A DNA stretch of 27,768 nucleotides from Paratrimastix pyriformis (Eukaryota; Preaxostyla; Paratrimastigidae). Positions 18,319-27,768 of this stretch are shown here, one piece after another. A program made the position numbers and the translations under genes. A model generated the notes under the pieces. That model was not told the origin of the DNA. It did no database searches and saw only the letters and a list, made by a program, of their open reading frames with translations. Every line of letters starts with the position of its first letter. Within the stretch, counting starts at the first letter, position 1. Location of the stretch: the NCBI GenBank assembly GCA_027972325.1, contig JAPMOS010000327.1:1-27768 (forward strand). Reading direction: 5' to 3'.

Positions 18319-20435
18319 GAACCTGCCGCAGGCATGTGCTCAGGTGCGAGTTGAACCGCAGTGGAGTCGGTATCGATGAACAGACGCTTGCCGTAGGTGG
18401 AGATGATGCCGCTTGCCCGAACGATTGCGTCACGCGCCGCAGAGGTCACAGCTGCCGCACACATTTCATTGAACATGTAGCATGCATAGGGCGAGCCTAG
18501 CAAGCCGTAAAGGCTGTTAACCATGATCTTGAAGCACCATTGCATAGTGTCGTGGTATTTGGCTTCATGTTGCGTCTTAGCCGCCTTGAGTTGCTTCTTG
18601 TGTTCGGCACGTGCATTGACGAAGTAGTCTACCGTCTTGATGAAGGGATCGTTTGGGAGGATGGCGAACGCGGTGTAGGTGTTGATGATGTCCTCACGGA
18701 AGAGGCGCAGTGGGTTGGCTTGGCCTTCAATGGTCTTGTTGTACTCTTCAATCTCGGCTTCCGTTGCGTTGCGGACGTATGTGGTGTTGTCTGGCGTGCG
18801 CTGCCCCGTGAACACCTGGTCAAGTGACGGGAAGCTGCCGATGATGGAGAAGGGTGAGATGCAGTAGGCGCGCATGATTGAGGGATACAAGCCAGCAAAG
18901 TCAAACATCACACAGAGGCTATAAGCAAAGTAGTCGTCTTCAGACCAGTTGATTGCACCCTTATATTTACCATTCTTCTCGCCGACCTGCCCGTAGTTCC
19001 ACTTCAGCTTAACGTAAGCGCGGAGGTCCCATGCCATGCGCGCGAGTTTGGTCATGCCCCACGACGCTTGAGTGTACATGATATATGCTGATAGAGTGAT
19101 TCCCGTTGCCTCAATGAAGCAACGCAATTTGCTCATGTAGTCGTGCGCCTCAGCCACGTCAAGCACTGCCTCTGCATCGTAGACACAGTACCGGATAATG
19201 TTCTCGAAGCAGTGTGTCGCGTCGCCATCCGCAAAGCTGGAGTCCATCATGATGCTGTTCATCAACGCGTACGACATGCCATGACGCTGCTTGAGAGGGA
19301 GATTCATCGCCGCCAGTACGGTATCCAGCTTGAAGTTATCGGGTGCATCGGCCGGACGATACTGGCTCTTAACCCAGCATTGCATGTCGACCATGTGAAC
19401 GTGGAGCCCAAAGAGCGAGCTATAACATGTGGCGCGATCGCAACCCTTGTAAGGCCAGGCTGATTGCTCCTTCGCGACGGCACCACAACGTGCGGCGATC
19501 CAGGGATAATCGTAACCAAGTGGCTCAAAGCTGCGGGTTTCACTAGCCGAGCGATAGGCCTGCTGACTCGCGTTCCATCCCGTGAGTATTACTTCGCTGA
19601 TGGCCGCCTTCTCCCGAACCCAACTGATGAATGCACAGCACATCCCGGCTTCCGTCACTTCACGATGAACGGTCACACAGGCAGGGATCTTGGTAGCATC
19701 GATTGGGCGCGCATCCCAGATGAAGGCGTGCTTCTCCGTGGTGGACCCGAGCCGATAAACGGTGCAGATCATGCCGACGCGAGCCTGTTGATCTTGCGGT
19801 TTCGGGACGCCAGGGTTGGGCGAGTACGTCTCGATATCGTAGCCGATCATGGCAATGTCGCCGGCGTCGAAGTGGAGATTAAACTCATTGATGGCCTTCT
19901 CTAGAACATGGCGGGGCTTCTCTGCCTTGAAGCAGTCATCACGCTGAAGCTCAGTCCGGAAGCGGATCTTGTCGCGAAGTTCAATGGTTCCGTCAGTGTG
20001 GATGAAGTAGTAGTTGTTGGCGAACACAAGGGCATTGCGATACTGGTGCGGAAAGCCCATCACCTCACTGGCGTTCACGGCCGACAGCTTGGCCACTTCG
20101 TTGTGAACTTGGCGCTGACTTACATCCGTCTCTTCGACGGCACACCCCATCTGCTCCTCTGTGGTGTCGACTTGAGGCGGTGGAGGTGGAGTGTACGGTG
20201 CAAGGGCGAGCTCGGCCGGAATCGTGCCATGCTCCAGACACCAACCAGCATAGCGAGCCTCGATGATGTTGATCATGTTCTTGTACTCCTTCTCATCCTT
20301 CACGGCGGCCACTCGTGATGCAAGGTCGCCAACCCGGCACAGTCTCTTTCCGACGAACGCAAGCGACTCTTCGCAGAACTCAGGGGCTAACTTTGAGACG
20401 AGATTTGCAAAGCGTTGGGCGATCTGCACAGACAT
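18301..20435 (-). CDS. polB: Family B DNA polymerase (exonuclease and palm), virus-like element, interrupted by the LINE
   Basis: From the Met at 20435, residues 1-180 are unassigned with a Pro run at 83-87. Exonuclease motifs are YDIETYS (Exo I, about 199-205), GWN with YDYPW (Exo II, about 286-312) and YCVYD (Exo III, about 416-420). Polymerase motifs are DFAGLYPSI (motif A, 512-520), KIMVNSLYGLLG (motif B, 636-647) and DTDS (motif C, 688-691). All catalytic residues expected of a proofreading replicative polymerase are present. The reading then enters the LINE and ends within it at about 18201. Thumb-like sequence resumes on the far side of the insertion. A TATA box lies upstream and the recombinase gene ends 82 bases before the start. 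The mix of motifs fits polymerases of large DNA viruses and virus-like elements better than a cellular delta or zeta subunit; the precise family is not resolvable here. Confidence 0.9.
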
Positions 20436-20517
20436 TTTAGGGGCGCAAGATAAGTTATTCCCAAGGAAACCTGGAAAGTCTTCCTTTTATAGGGGCAAAA
20501 AATCAGTATACTTCGGT
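20436..20517 (-). promoter_or_regulatory. Compact promoter with TATA box upstream of the polymerase
   Basis: Read on the minus strand, CCTATAAAAGG at 20493-20483 lies about 50 bases before the polymerase ATG, within an 82-base gap after the recombinase stop. ATG context is CCCTAAAATG (purine at -3). The spacing is right for a TATA-driven eukaryotic or viral promoter giving a short leader. Confidence 0.55.
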
Positions 20518-22812
20518 TTAACGGCCGCGCGATGTGATAGCCCATGCGCTTAGCCACGGCGTTGGAACCCGCTCAGGATCACCTCCGCCAAAGACGAAGT
20601 CGACGGTGATGGGTTCACCATTTGGCATGTACCGTTTGATGTATTGGGTCGTGTGTATTGTGATACTGTGGCCCATCACTTTCGCAACCCACACACTGAG
20701 CTGCGCGTTATGTAAGAACGTGTTACTGAAGGTGGTCGAGAAGATAACTCGGATCTCGTTCACGGTCAGGCCCGGAATGCCAAACGCCTCAGCCACTCGG
20801 GCAGTAAACTGTGCTGTGTACAGGGCACCGCGCGGTGAAGGTATAAGCAGTTCATTGCTGTTGCCGATGATATGGGCCTGTGCCTTCATGATCCGGAAGA
20901 GCTTGTCGGGAAGGAGGATGCGCGTCGTGCCGTATAGGTGACTCATCTTGGACTTCACTCGCATGAACTCTTGCGAGTCCCACCTGATCCAGTTATGGTA
21001 GTCGATACCCTTGTGCGGAGCGTCGTCATCCTCTTCGCTTTCTTCTGTGTCTTCGTCCGGCTCTTTTCCACCAGGTACTTGCTGAGGACGGATGTAGAGT
21101 CGTCGCATCTCCTCGACACGGACAGGCGGGAGGAGGATGTACATGCTGGTCAATAAGGCGTCGATCACTGCCTTTCTCAACGGCGCGCGCTCAACTCCTC
21201 TGGCGAGCGGGTCATGGTCAAAATTGTTCGCAGGATCGTCGACTGCATGCTTTAGCTCCTCGCAACTGTTTAGAGCCTCGTTAAAGATCGCAAAGCATTG
21301 CTGCTGCCGTGCTACGAGCCGCTCGTACGGAATCCACTTGTCCACTTGAGTCTGTGAGAGCTTTGCGACATCTACTTGTGGCGTCGCCTCGCGCATCAGC
21401 GTATTGTATAGTTTCTCATACTGCATACCCTCTTTGCCGCTGAGTTTGAGGCCTTGAATGTATGAGTTTATGGCTGCCCCATAGCTCTTCTTAGTTGCGG
21501 GAGTGAGCTTATCGGACAGAACGATCCGGCGCACTTCATCGACGTTCTCATAGAATTGTGGTGTTTGCATTCTGACTGGGAGCTTCTTCAAGATAGCGAC
21601 AAGACTTTTCCCATAGGTCACGGCGCTCGTGGGACCGATTGCGTCGCGACTCTTGGTGTTGATTAGATTGAACGACGCAACCATCTCGGCCAAGCGATGC
21701 TTCATGTCTTCGTCGCCTTCTGACTCGTTGTCCGATTCACTTGTGTTATCATCGTCTAGGATGGCTTGCTTTGTCTGCGACTTTTTAAGGTTCCTTTGAT
21801 GTGTCTGGGAATCGGTGTGCCTCATAAACCGTTGAATCAAGGTTCCATCCCCAATTTGACGCGTTAATGTTGCGTAGCTAGTCTTACATACCGAGCAGCA
21901 GAGTACTCCCTCCTCGTCGAAGAATGCCGCTTGTGGAAGACCGAGTCTAACAAGCTGTGGATCACGGGGCGGCGGCACTATTGGAGTTTTCGCTGCGCGC
22001 TCCGGTTGAACTCGGGTTGGCTCTTGCGATGTCGGAAGCGGTGGTGGCTGGGTCGAAGGTGGTGGAGTGCGCGGAATCACATACGCAGCATCAGGGACTG
22101 GTGTATCAATCGACGAATGACGCTCAGGTGAAGGCTCACGATGGGGCATGGGTTGTGGCATGAACATCGGCATCGTCATCGGCATCATGGGCATCTCAAC
22201 TTTCTTCTCCGGCTCCGGAAGCATTGACAGGGGTAGCATCGGCATGGGCATGGGCATGGGCGCGGCGTGGCCAATTGCGAGTTGGATCCCAGTGATTGCC
22301 CGGATGAGTTCGTCGATTTGAGCATCAATTGCTTTGCGTTGCTGGTGAAGATTGATGAGTGCGTCCACACGTTCCCGTAGAGCGATTAGCATCTGGTTGA
22401 CGTCTCTAGTGGGAGGTTGCATGACGGGAAGAGGTGCGTATTCGCGTGGCGCGCGCGGTTGAGGAGGAGCACGAGGCCGAGTTGCGGGTCGCGCGGCTCC
22501 CGTTGCGGCACGTGGTGCAGGTAGATGCGCGAAGAGGGCTTGGTGCACTGGGCTGCCCTCCTTTGCCTGTGCTACCGCCTCCGAAACGCTCGCATTTGAA
22601 CGCATGCCGCGGAGTAAGCGGTTATCGTCAGCTGTCGTTAGGTTCCAATCATGATTTATACCGGCTGCTCGAATCCGTTGCTCCGCTTCGGTTAAGTTTT
22701 GAGGTCGTTGCCCAACCTGGTAGCCGACACCATTTAGATAGAGAAAGAGGCCCCGAATTGCATCGGAACCGAGTGCTCCGAAGAAACGTTGAGATTGTGG
22801 TTGCTCCTGCAT
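20518..22812 (-). CDS. Tyrosine recombinase with C2H2-like zinc finger, virus-like element
   Basis: A 764-residue frame. Residues 1-100 are unassigned; 138-175 form a likely coiled coil; 185-230 are Met/Pro repeats (PMPMPMPM, MPMTMPMFMP); 245-285 are Pro-rich. A zinc-finger-like CSVCKTSY...RHTDSQTH lies at 306-338, followed by an acidic stretch at 353-370. The core has an N-terminal SAM-like helix domain (about 435-530) and the catalytic set: R565 in PPVRVEEMRRL, R688 in VNEIRVIFSTTF, H715 in MGHS and the nucleophile Y724 in TTQYIKRY, with the usual H-x8-Y spacing. The H of the HxxR box is replaced by N, as in some eukaryotic and viral recombinases. Expected role: site-specific integration or resolution of the element. 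It lies upstream of the polymerase on the same strand; the gene looks whole. Confidence 0.85.
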   Translation of the reverse strand: MQEQPQSQRFFGALGSDAIRGLFLYLNGVGYQVGQRPQNLTEAEQRIRAAGINHDWNLTTADDNRLLRGMRSNASVSEAVAQAKEGSPVHQALFAHLPAPRAATGAARPATRPRAPPQPRAPREYAPLPVMQPPTRDVNQMLIALRERVDALINLHQQRKAIDAQIDELIRAITGIQLAIGHAAPMPMPMPMLPLSMLPEPEKKVEMPMMPMTMPMFMPQPMPHREPSPERHSSIDTPVPDAAYVIPRTPPPSTQPPPLPTSQEPTRVQPERAAKTPIVPPPRDPQLVRLGLPQAAFFDEEGVLCCSVCKTSYATLTRQIGDGTLIQRFMRHTDSQTHQRNLKKSQTKQAILDDDNTSESDNESEGDEDMKHRLAEMVASFNLINTKSRDAIGPTSAVTYGKSLVAILKKLPVRMQTPQFYENVDEVRRIVLSDKLTPATKKSYGAAINSYIQGLKLSGKEGMQYEKLYNTLMREATPQVDVAKLSQTQVDKWIPYERLVARQQQCFAIFNEALNSCEELKHAVDDPANNFDHDPLARGVERAPLRKAVIDALLTSMYILLPPVRVEEMRRLYIRPQQVPGGKEPDEDTEESEEDDDAPHKGIDYHNWIRWDSQEFMRVKSKMSHLYGTTRILLPDKLFRIMKAQAHIIGNSNELLIPSPRGALYTAQFTARVAEAFGIPGLTVNEIRVIFSTTFSNTFLHNAQLSVWVAKVMGHSITIHTTQYIKRYMPNGEPITVDFVFGGGDPERVPTPWLSAWAITSRGR

Positions 22813-22925
22813 TTTGATAGCGAAATATTTTTTTTCCGCCCAGAAATTCTTTTAAAATTGAAAAAAACTTTTTGGAAAAAAGTAAATCCAGAAAAATTAA
22901 AAATTTTGAGGATCAGAACGAATCT
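22813..22925 (-). promoter_or_regulatory. AT-rich upstream region of the recombinase gene
   Basis: About 110 bases of A/T runs precede the recombinase ATG (minus strand), including AAAAAAAATATTTCGC just upstream. No clear TATA box of the CCTATAAAAGG kind is seen. The sharp change to GC-rich sequence at about 22930 probably marks the edge of the virus-like module. Confidence 0.4.
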
Positions 22926-23370
22926 GGTGACCCTCCCTGGACTTTTTATTAGAGGTGGGGTCCCCTAGCCGGGCCAAAGCCAGCCGCCAAACAGCCAGCC
23001 AGCCAACCACCAGGGGCTCCGCAGACCCCGAAGCAGGAGATCGCCACCCCGCACTCCTCCTCCGGTGAGTCATCATCGCCCTCCTCCTCGCAGGCGTCGG
23101 CCGACCCAACTGCAACACCTCCCACATCGCCACCAGCCCGCAAAGCGTCACGCCCCTCCCCGTCGGCATCCGAAGGGAGCTCCAGCAGCAGCAGCGACAG
23201 TGACGGCAGCGGCAGCGGCAGTGGCCGGAGCGGAGACGACAGCGAGGACAACAGCGGGGACGACGACGAGGAGGCCAGCGAGGAGGCTGTTTCCGGTTTT
23301 GTATGGACGGGGCGTCGACAAGAACCCAGAGTGCACAGGGCGTTCATGAACGGGGGGGGGGGGGGTGAGC
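22926..23370 (+). other. Ser/Asp/Glu-rich open segment of unknown origin
   Basis: One plus-strand frame is open from about 22926 to 23370. It reads PLAGPKPAAKQPASQPPGAP, then Ser-rich GESSSPSSSQ, then SSSSSSDSDGSGSGSG, DDDEEASEEA and FVWTGRRQEPRVHR. No Met starts it convincingly and no domain is recognised. It ends in a G14 run at 23352-23365. It could be a disordered exon or the 5' part of another retrotransposon; composition alone does not settle it. Confidence 0.25.
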
Positions 23371-23611
23371 GAGAGCCGGTTTTGGGGATCCTCTGGGAGA
23401 AAACTGGTAATGCACGCAGCCCCTCCCCGCCCCCCCCCCCACCCCACCCCCGAGCCCGATTGTGCCGTTGATGGCATCCGGCCCCTCCAACGATTTCACC
23501 CCACCCCCCTCCTCGAGCATTCGTATAAGATCATTTTTGTTTTTGCAGAAAACCGGACCGGAAAACTGCGGGACGGGGGGCGGTGGTGGGGATGGTGGGG
23601 TTGGGGGTGTT
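23352..23611. other. G/C homopolymer-rich gap beyond the integrase 3' end
   Basis: This stretch holds G14 (23352-23365), clustered C runs at 23421-23452 and G-rich tracts at 23573-23610 that could fold as quadruplexes. CTTATACGAATGCTCGAGG on the minus strand is the only unremarkable sequence. No gene is recognised. It is the probable 3' flank of the right-hand integrase gene. Confidence 0.5.
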
Positions 23612-25250
23612 TTATTCTGGGGGCGCGTGACGCCGGCGATCAACGACGGGGACCAGAGCGCCTCCCGCAGCAGGGAGCGGGGCATCGAAGGTGGCATCGT
23701 AAGGCCGCAGTTTGTTGCGCCCGTAGACCTTTGGAATGCCCGGCTTGACCCGATCCTCAAACTCGATGACGTAGGTGCCGTTACGCATGCGTTCCGCCAC
23801 CCTCCCGGACCAGCAGAACCTGCCAATGCCGGGCCGGCGCCATTTGGCAGGCGGGGCGACCATGACGCGAGTCCCCTCCTCGATGGTCTCTTGGTCCTTG
23901 TTGCGGCGCCGCTCAATGTAGCCGTACTCGCGGTGCCGGTAGAACGCCACGGCCTCCTTGATTTGGCGCACCTCCGCGGCCGTCAGGTTGGCGAACTTGT
24001 CCGGCAGCTGGGCCATGTCGCCCAGTTGTTCGTACTCGGGGAGGTAGAGCGCCATCATCACAACCGGGCGTTGCTGGAAGACCGAAGAAACCGTGGCCGT
24101 GTTGTACAGGTGCACGGCGGGCTGCAGGAAGGGCTGCCACGGCAGCTCGCGGTTGGTGGCCGGCACGATACGCATCTTCATCACCCGGTTCTTGATCTTC
24201 TTGACGGCGTTCTCGGCCTTCCCATGAGACTGGGGTAGTACGGCCTCGACCGGTGGTGCTCCATGTGGACCCCGGGCAGCAGGTTCTTGTTCCTGAGCGG
24301 GTTGATGACTGTGAAGAGCAAATCCGAAACGCACAGAACAGACGCGATCCACTCGGCCACACGCTGGTTGACGAACTCGGTCCCATTGTCGGTCACGATC
24401 CGGGTGGGGAGCAGATTGGGCTCGTCGCTGGTGAACACGACTGAGAAGGTCGGTCACCTCCTGCCCGGTGGCCTTCGTCTCCCATGTCGCGGCGGCCCAC
24501 ATGTAGCTCGTGAAGTGGTCCACCAGGACGCAGAACGCGCGAGGCGGCTGGCAGCTCATCTCGAAGCCGCCGCAGTCGAGCTCGACCACCTCGAGGGGCC
24601 GGTTGACCACCAAGGCGTGGTACTTGGGATGCTCGTACGTGGGCCGGACGCTCTGGCACTGGCCACACGTCCCGATGATGTCCCGCGCAAGCTGATCCAC
24701 GCCATGGATGTAGAAGAGGCCCTTCGAGTAGGCAATCAGGGCATCTCGGTTGAGGTGCCCCTGCTGGACATGCAAGCGCCGCAGCAAGCGCACACGGCGG
24801 GCAAGCGGGTAGATCACGGGCACCCAGATGGGCCGATCGCGGATCTCGTGGTCGAAGCGGAGCCGCTGCAGAACTCCCGCTCGACGCGGTACAACCCTTC
24901 ATTGGCGTGTTTTAGACAGTTCGACCGGTAACTGCGTGATCCTTCCCGAACTGGAAAAATGAGACAAAGGGGGTCATTGATCATGACCCGAAAAACCAAA
25001 AACAGACGTTCCACCCCGGTAAGGATCAGGTGGATCCCCGCGCCGTCCGGTCGTAGCTTCCATAATCAGCCACATCACCATCGTCTGCTGCTACATCAAC
25101 CACGACGTCAATCTCGGCGGCTTCTGCGGGGTCCAGGTCTCCAAGGGCTGGCTCTTCGGCCTCCTCATGTGCCGCCTCGTCACCATCACCACCTCGAAAA
25201 TAACTCCTCCTCAGGAAGCGGTGGAGGTCGTTAACTTCGATTGGCTCCAT
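23612..25250 (-). CDS. Retroviral-type DDE integrase (right copy) with C-terminal domain
   Basis: This is the inverted partner of the left integrase, with the acidic N-terminus at 25250-25026, the H2C2 finger at about 24765-24655, TDNGTEF near 24393 and SHGKAEN near 24215. Unlike the left copy it continues past 24081. A helical stretch (DKFANLTAAEVRQIKEAVAF) leads to an SH3-like C-terminal domain (GTRVMVAPPAKWRRPG, RNGTYVIEFED, YGRNKLRPYD) similar to that of gypsy and Ginger integrases, ending at a stop at 23612. The protein is therefore complete in domain terms, although several coding segments are separated by intron-like gaps or small length differences. It is convergent with the left copy across the replication module. 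Confidence 0.75.
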
Positions 25251-27768
25251 ATCAGAGGCGCCACAGGAGTGGCTATCACCCTGGTCATGCAGCCCGTCCA
25301 GCGAGCACTACTCCCGGTCCCAGACCCCTCCGGGTCCCGATCCCGCCCCGGTGGCTTGTTGTTCAATCGAGGCAATTTCTCGATGTATCGTGTTTCTTAG
25401 AAAAACAAACCAAAAAAATCAGGATCGAAAAGAGGATTGTATTACAAGTTACGGCAAGTCCTCGATTTCCTCGGGCTGAAGGTCCTCGCCCAAAGCATCC
25501 GGACTGAGCGGGTCCAGCAGCGGGTTGAGCTCGTCGGAAGGAGGCCACTGATAAGGCTGATCATCGGGAGCGGGGATGAGGGGCCCTCTTGGTCGTCTTG
25601 AAGCTCGAAGGCCTGCTCTTGTTGTTGTTGCTCGGCGGTGGTGGTCTGCTCGGAGGCCTGCTCTTCTTGTTGAGGCGGGGCAGGTTCTTCTTGAGGGGAG
25701 CAGAGGAAGATGCAGGTCCCATTCGTCGACAGGGGTGCAACGACGTTGCAAAGCTCCGTCTCGTGGGCTTCGAGGGGCAGGTATGCTTCGTCCTGCTGGT
25801 GCACCAGCACCGGAGGCACGTGGCCGATCATGAGGCTCTCCACTGCAGGCGCCCGGTCAATTAGATCAACGCGCGTTCCGGTGGCCTCTGCCGCCAAGAG
25901 AGCTGGCCCACAGCCGCAGAAGCAGTCCAACACAGGGCCCGGCCCTCCGTAGCGGCGGAAGAGGTAGACGTAAAGATCGGCCGGCTTGGCGAAGCGGGCC
26001 TGCCCGCCTGGTGCCGCAGGTAGACCGCGTTGGTGCGCGGGTTGGCCCAGGCGTTCATCTCGGCCAACTTCGCACTCGGAGAAGGGCACAGTACAGCGCC
26101 AGTTGACGGGCCCCTCGTGGCCTCGCTGGAAGACCTCGATGGGCAGCTCCACCTCCTCAGGGCGGGGGCTCCCGGTGAGAGCGACGGCCGGGGGTTGGCC
26201 TCCTCGAGGTAATCTGCGCGAAGAAGTGATGAAGAAGGACAAGTTAAAAACCAATTGTCTCGTGAAGGGAATGAATCACGGACTTCCCCAGATGGCACGA
26301 ATTCGGTGATCGCTCACGAAATTGAAGCACTCGAGCCGGCGTCCATTGCTGGGACAGGTTGGCCTCGGTATCCATCACAATGATGGTACCATTGGGGCAA
26401 TGAACGAGTCGAGGTACTGGACCAGGGATCCGTAGTCCGGGGTGGGTCTGTCTCGAGGGTCGTCGGTAATGCCCCAGGGAGCATCCAACACGGCCAAGGT
26501 ATACAGTGTCTATTGAATGAAACGAGGATGTTAGTGGGGATCCAACAAGTTGGAAACTGCAGACACGGCCGGGATTATCCTTCGCGCGAAACAAGATCGC
26601 TTCGGCATCCCCGCAGTAGAACCGGGCCAAGGTTTTCCCATGAGGGATCGTGGCCCTCCGCGGGTGCGGAAAGCAGCTGGGGGCCGGAACGAGGCGCAGC
26701 GGACGCGGGCTTGGTGGTGGCCTGGGCGACTGACGCTGCTGCGGTGGCTTGGAGTGTTGTTGCTGGGCCTGGGCCGGGGTCTGGGGTTGAGGCTGAGCCG
26801 GCTGGGGCTGAGGCGACTTGGCCTGGGGGCGGGCTGCGGCGGCTTGGCCTGGGGGCGGGCTGCGGCGGCTTGGCCTGGGGGGCGGGCTGCGGCGGCTTGG
26901 CCTGGCTGGCTCGGGGCTTGGCTTTGGGCTCGGGCTCGGGCACCGGTTTCGACGAAGGCTGGGCTTCCTCGGTGGCCGACTCCGGTGGGAGTGCGCAGGC
27001 CTTGACCTCATACTCGTCATCGGCCTCCGCCGCCTTGGCCTCGGCTTCGGAGGTCGGCTCGGCGGAAAGAAGCGCCTTCAGGGGTGGCCCGCTTGGCCGG
27101 CTCTGACTTCGGCGGCTCTGGGTGCTCGGAGGCGGCTTCCTCCCGGAGTGCCCGCCTTTCCTCACGTAGTTCCCGGTCGACGGTCTTCAGCATGCGCTTG
27201 CTGGCACGGGGATGTCGTGGTGGCCCATCTCCTCCCAGAGCCGGGCGTACGGGCAGTGCTCGGGCATCAGGTAGTCCTGCATTGCCGGTGGCAGTTGTGC
27301 CGCGCACCACCCAGCCAGTAGCCGAGGACCAACTCGAACTCGGAGAGACGCCGGCCGTCCATGAAGGTGATCTCCTGGGGCATGTTGCCAACGTCCGTCT
27401 CGTTGAGGCGCTCGAACGGGCAGCCCAGCTCACCCAGCTCCTCGGAGAGGCCGGGAGTCGAACCTTGCCGCGGAATGGGAAGGGCCGCACGTTGAGGCAG
27501 TTCATGAAGGCAAAGGTCTCGGTCCGGACGAGATGGCACCGCAGGATCTCCCGGGCGGCCTCGTCGGGGGCAGGTAGAGACGGGGGGTGGTCTCCGGCGG
27601 CCACCTCAGCTGCATCGTGGGCCTCGAGCAGCATGAAGGTCTGCTCGGCCTGCCGAATGGGCTTCTTGAGATCGGCCGCTGCAGTAGAGGTGGCCTCAGA
27701 ACCACTGAACGACCCCTCCAACATGGCGCGAGAGCAAGCCACCGGTCATCTCTGCATCCCTGGCCTGG
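24081..27768 (-). mobile_element. Right arm of the large inverted repeat, running off the window
   Basis: Reverse complement of 9309-13031, ending at the window edge inside the methyltransferase gene. The two arms point toward each other around an 11-kb interior. Differences are mostly short length changes, some in homopolymers. Confidence 0.9.
25442..27768 (-). CDS. ParB-like / DNA methyltransferase fusion (right copy, partial at window end)
   Basis: Inverted copy of the left fusion gene. It includes the conserved piece with RAMLEGSFSGSEATSTAAA at the window edge, the Pro/Ala-rich linker (about 26990-26700), DAPWG at about 26490-26476 and the AdoMet-binding VLDCFCGCGPALLAAE at about 25936-25884. 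The acidic C-terminus ends at a stop near 25449. The ParB-like part would lie beyond 27768. It retains both key methyltransferase motifs, so the catalytic core was conserved in both copies. Confidence 0.6.

Noticed and set aside
9309-27768. Simple foldback read artefact
   Set aside because: An artefactual foldback would put the arms back to back with a symmetric centre; here an 11-kb unique interior with intact gene motifs separates them and the arms end at different points of the integrase. It should still be confirmed with spanning reads.

Overview
The window looks like nuclear DNA of a microbial eukaryote. Coding segments are GC-rich and separated by short GT...AG intervals of roughly 45-75 bases. 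There is a 5'-truncated non-LTR retrotransposon, a long satellite array and large mobile elements. No bacterial operon signals, rRNA or tRNA genes were found. The sequence alone does not name the organism; a protist, alga or early-branching fungus would fit.

Layout. 1-1500: decayed coding remains resembling a virion fibre protein. 1880-4020: two diverged copies, in direct orientation on the minus strand, of an unrecognised gene, with a purine-rich minisatellite between them. 4100-5371: GC-rich minus-strand low-complexity coding with an 85-base tandem repeat. 5421-7062: twelve-unit satellite of about 140 bases per unit, with a perfect dyad in every unit and a strict A/B alternation. 7135-13031: two plus-strand genes, first a ParB-like/DNA methyltransferase fusion, then a retroviral-type (H2C2 + DDE) integrase. 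The integrase is cut at 13031, where a 348-base palindrome starts. 13379-13818: a cluster of GTGTGCACT-type motifs. 13819-22812: a minus-strand, virus-like replication module (tyrosine recombinase, family B DNA polymerase, archaeo-eukaryotic-type primase, zinc motif, UL9/OBP-like helicase). A LINE fragment with a restriction-like endonuclease domain lies inside the polymerase. 23612-27768: a second copy of the integrase and ParB-methyltransferase genes in inverted orientation, running off the window end.

The replication module is therefore bracketed by inverted copies (9309-13031 and 24081-27768) of a ParB/methyltransferase/integrase element. I see no reverse transcriptase, gag or aspartic protease in either copy. 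This argues against an ordinary LTR retrotransposon and for a DNA element with a Ginger-type integrase and its own methyltransferase. In the middle block one strand carries the recombinase, then the polymerase. The polymerase C-terminal region lies in the same open frame as primase and helicase, which suggests a single very large replication polyprotein in the ancestral element. I know of no described family with exactly these combinations, but I could not search any database.
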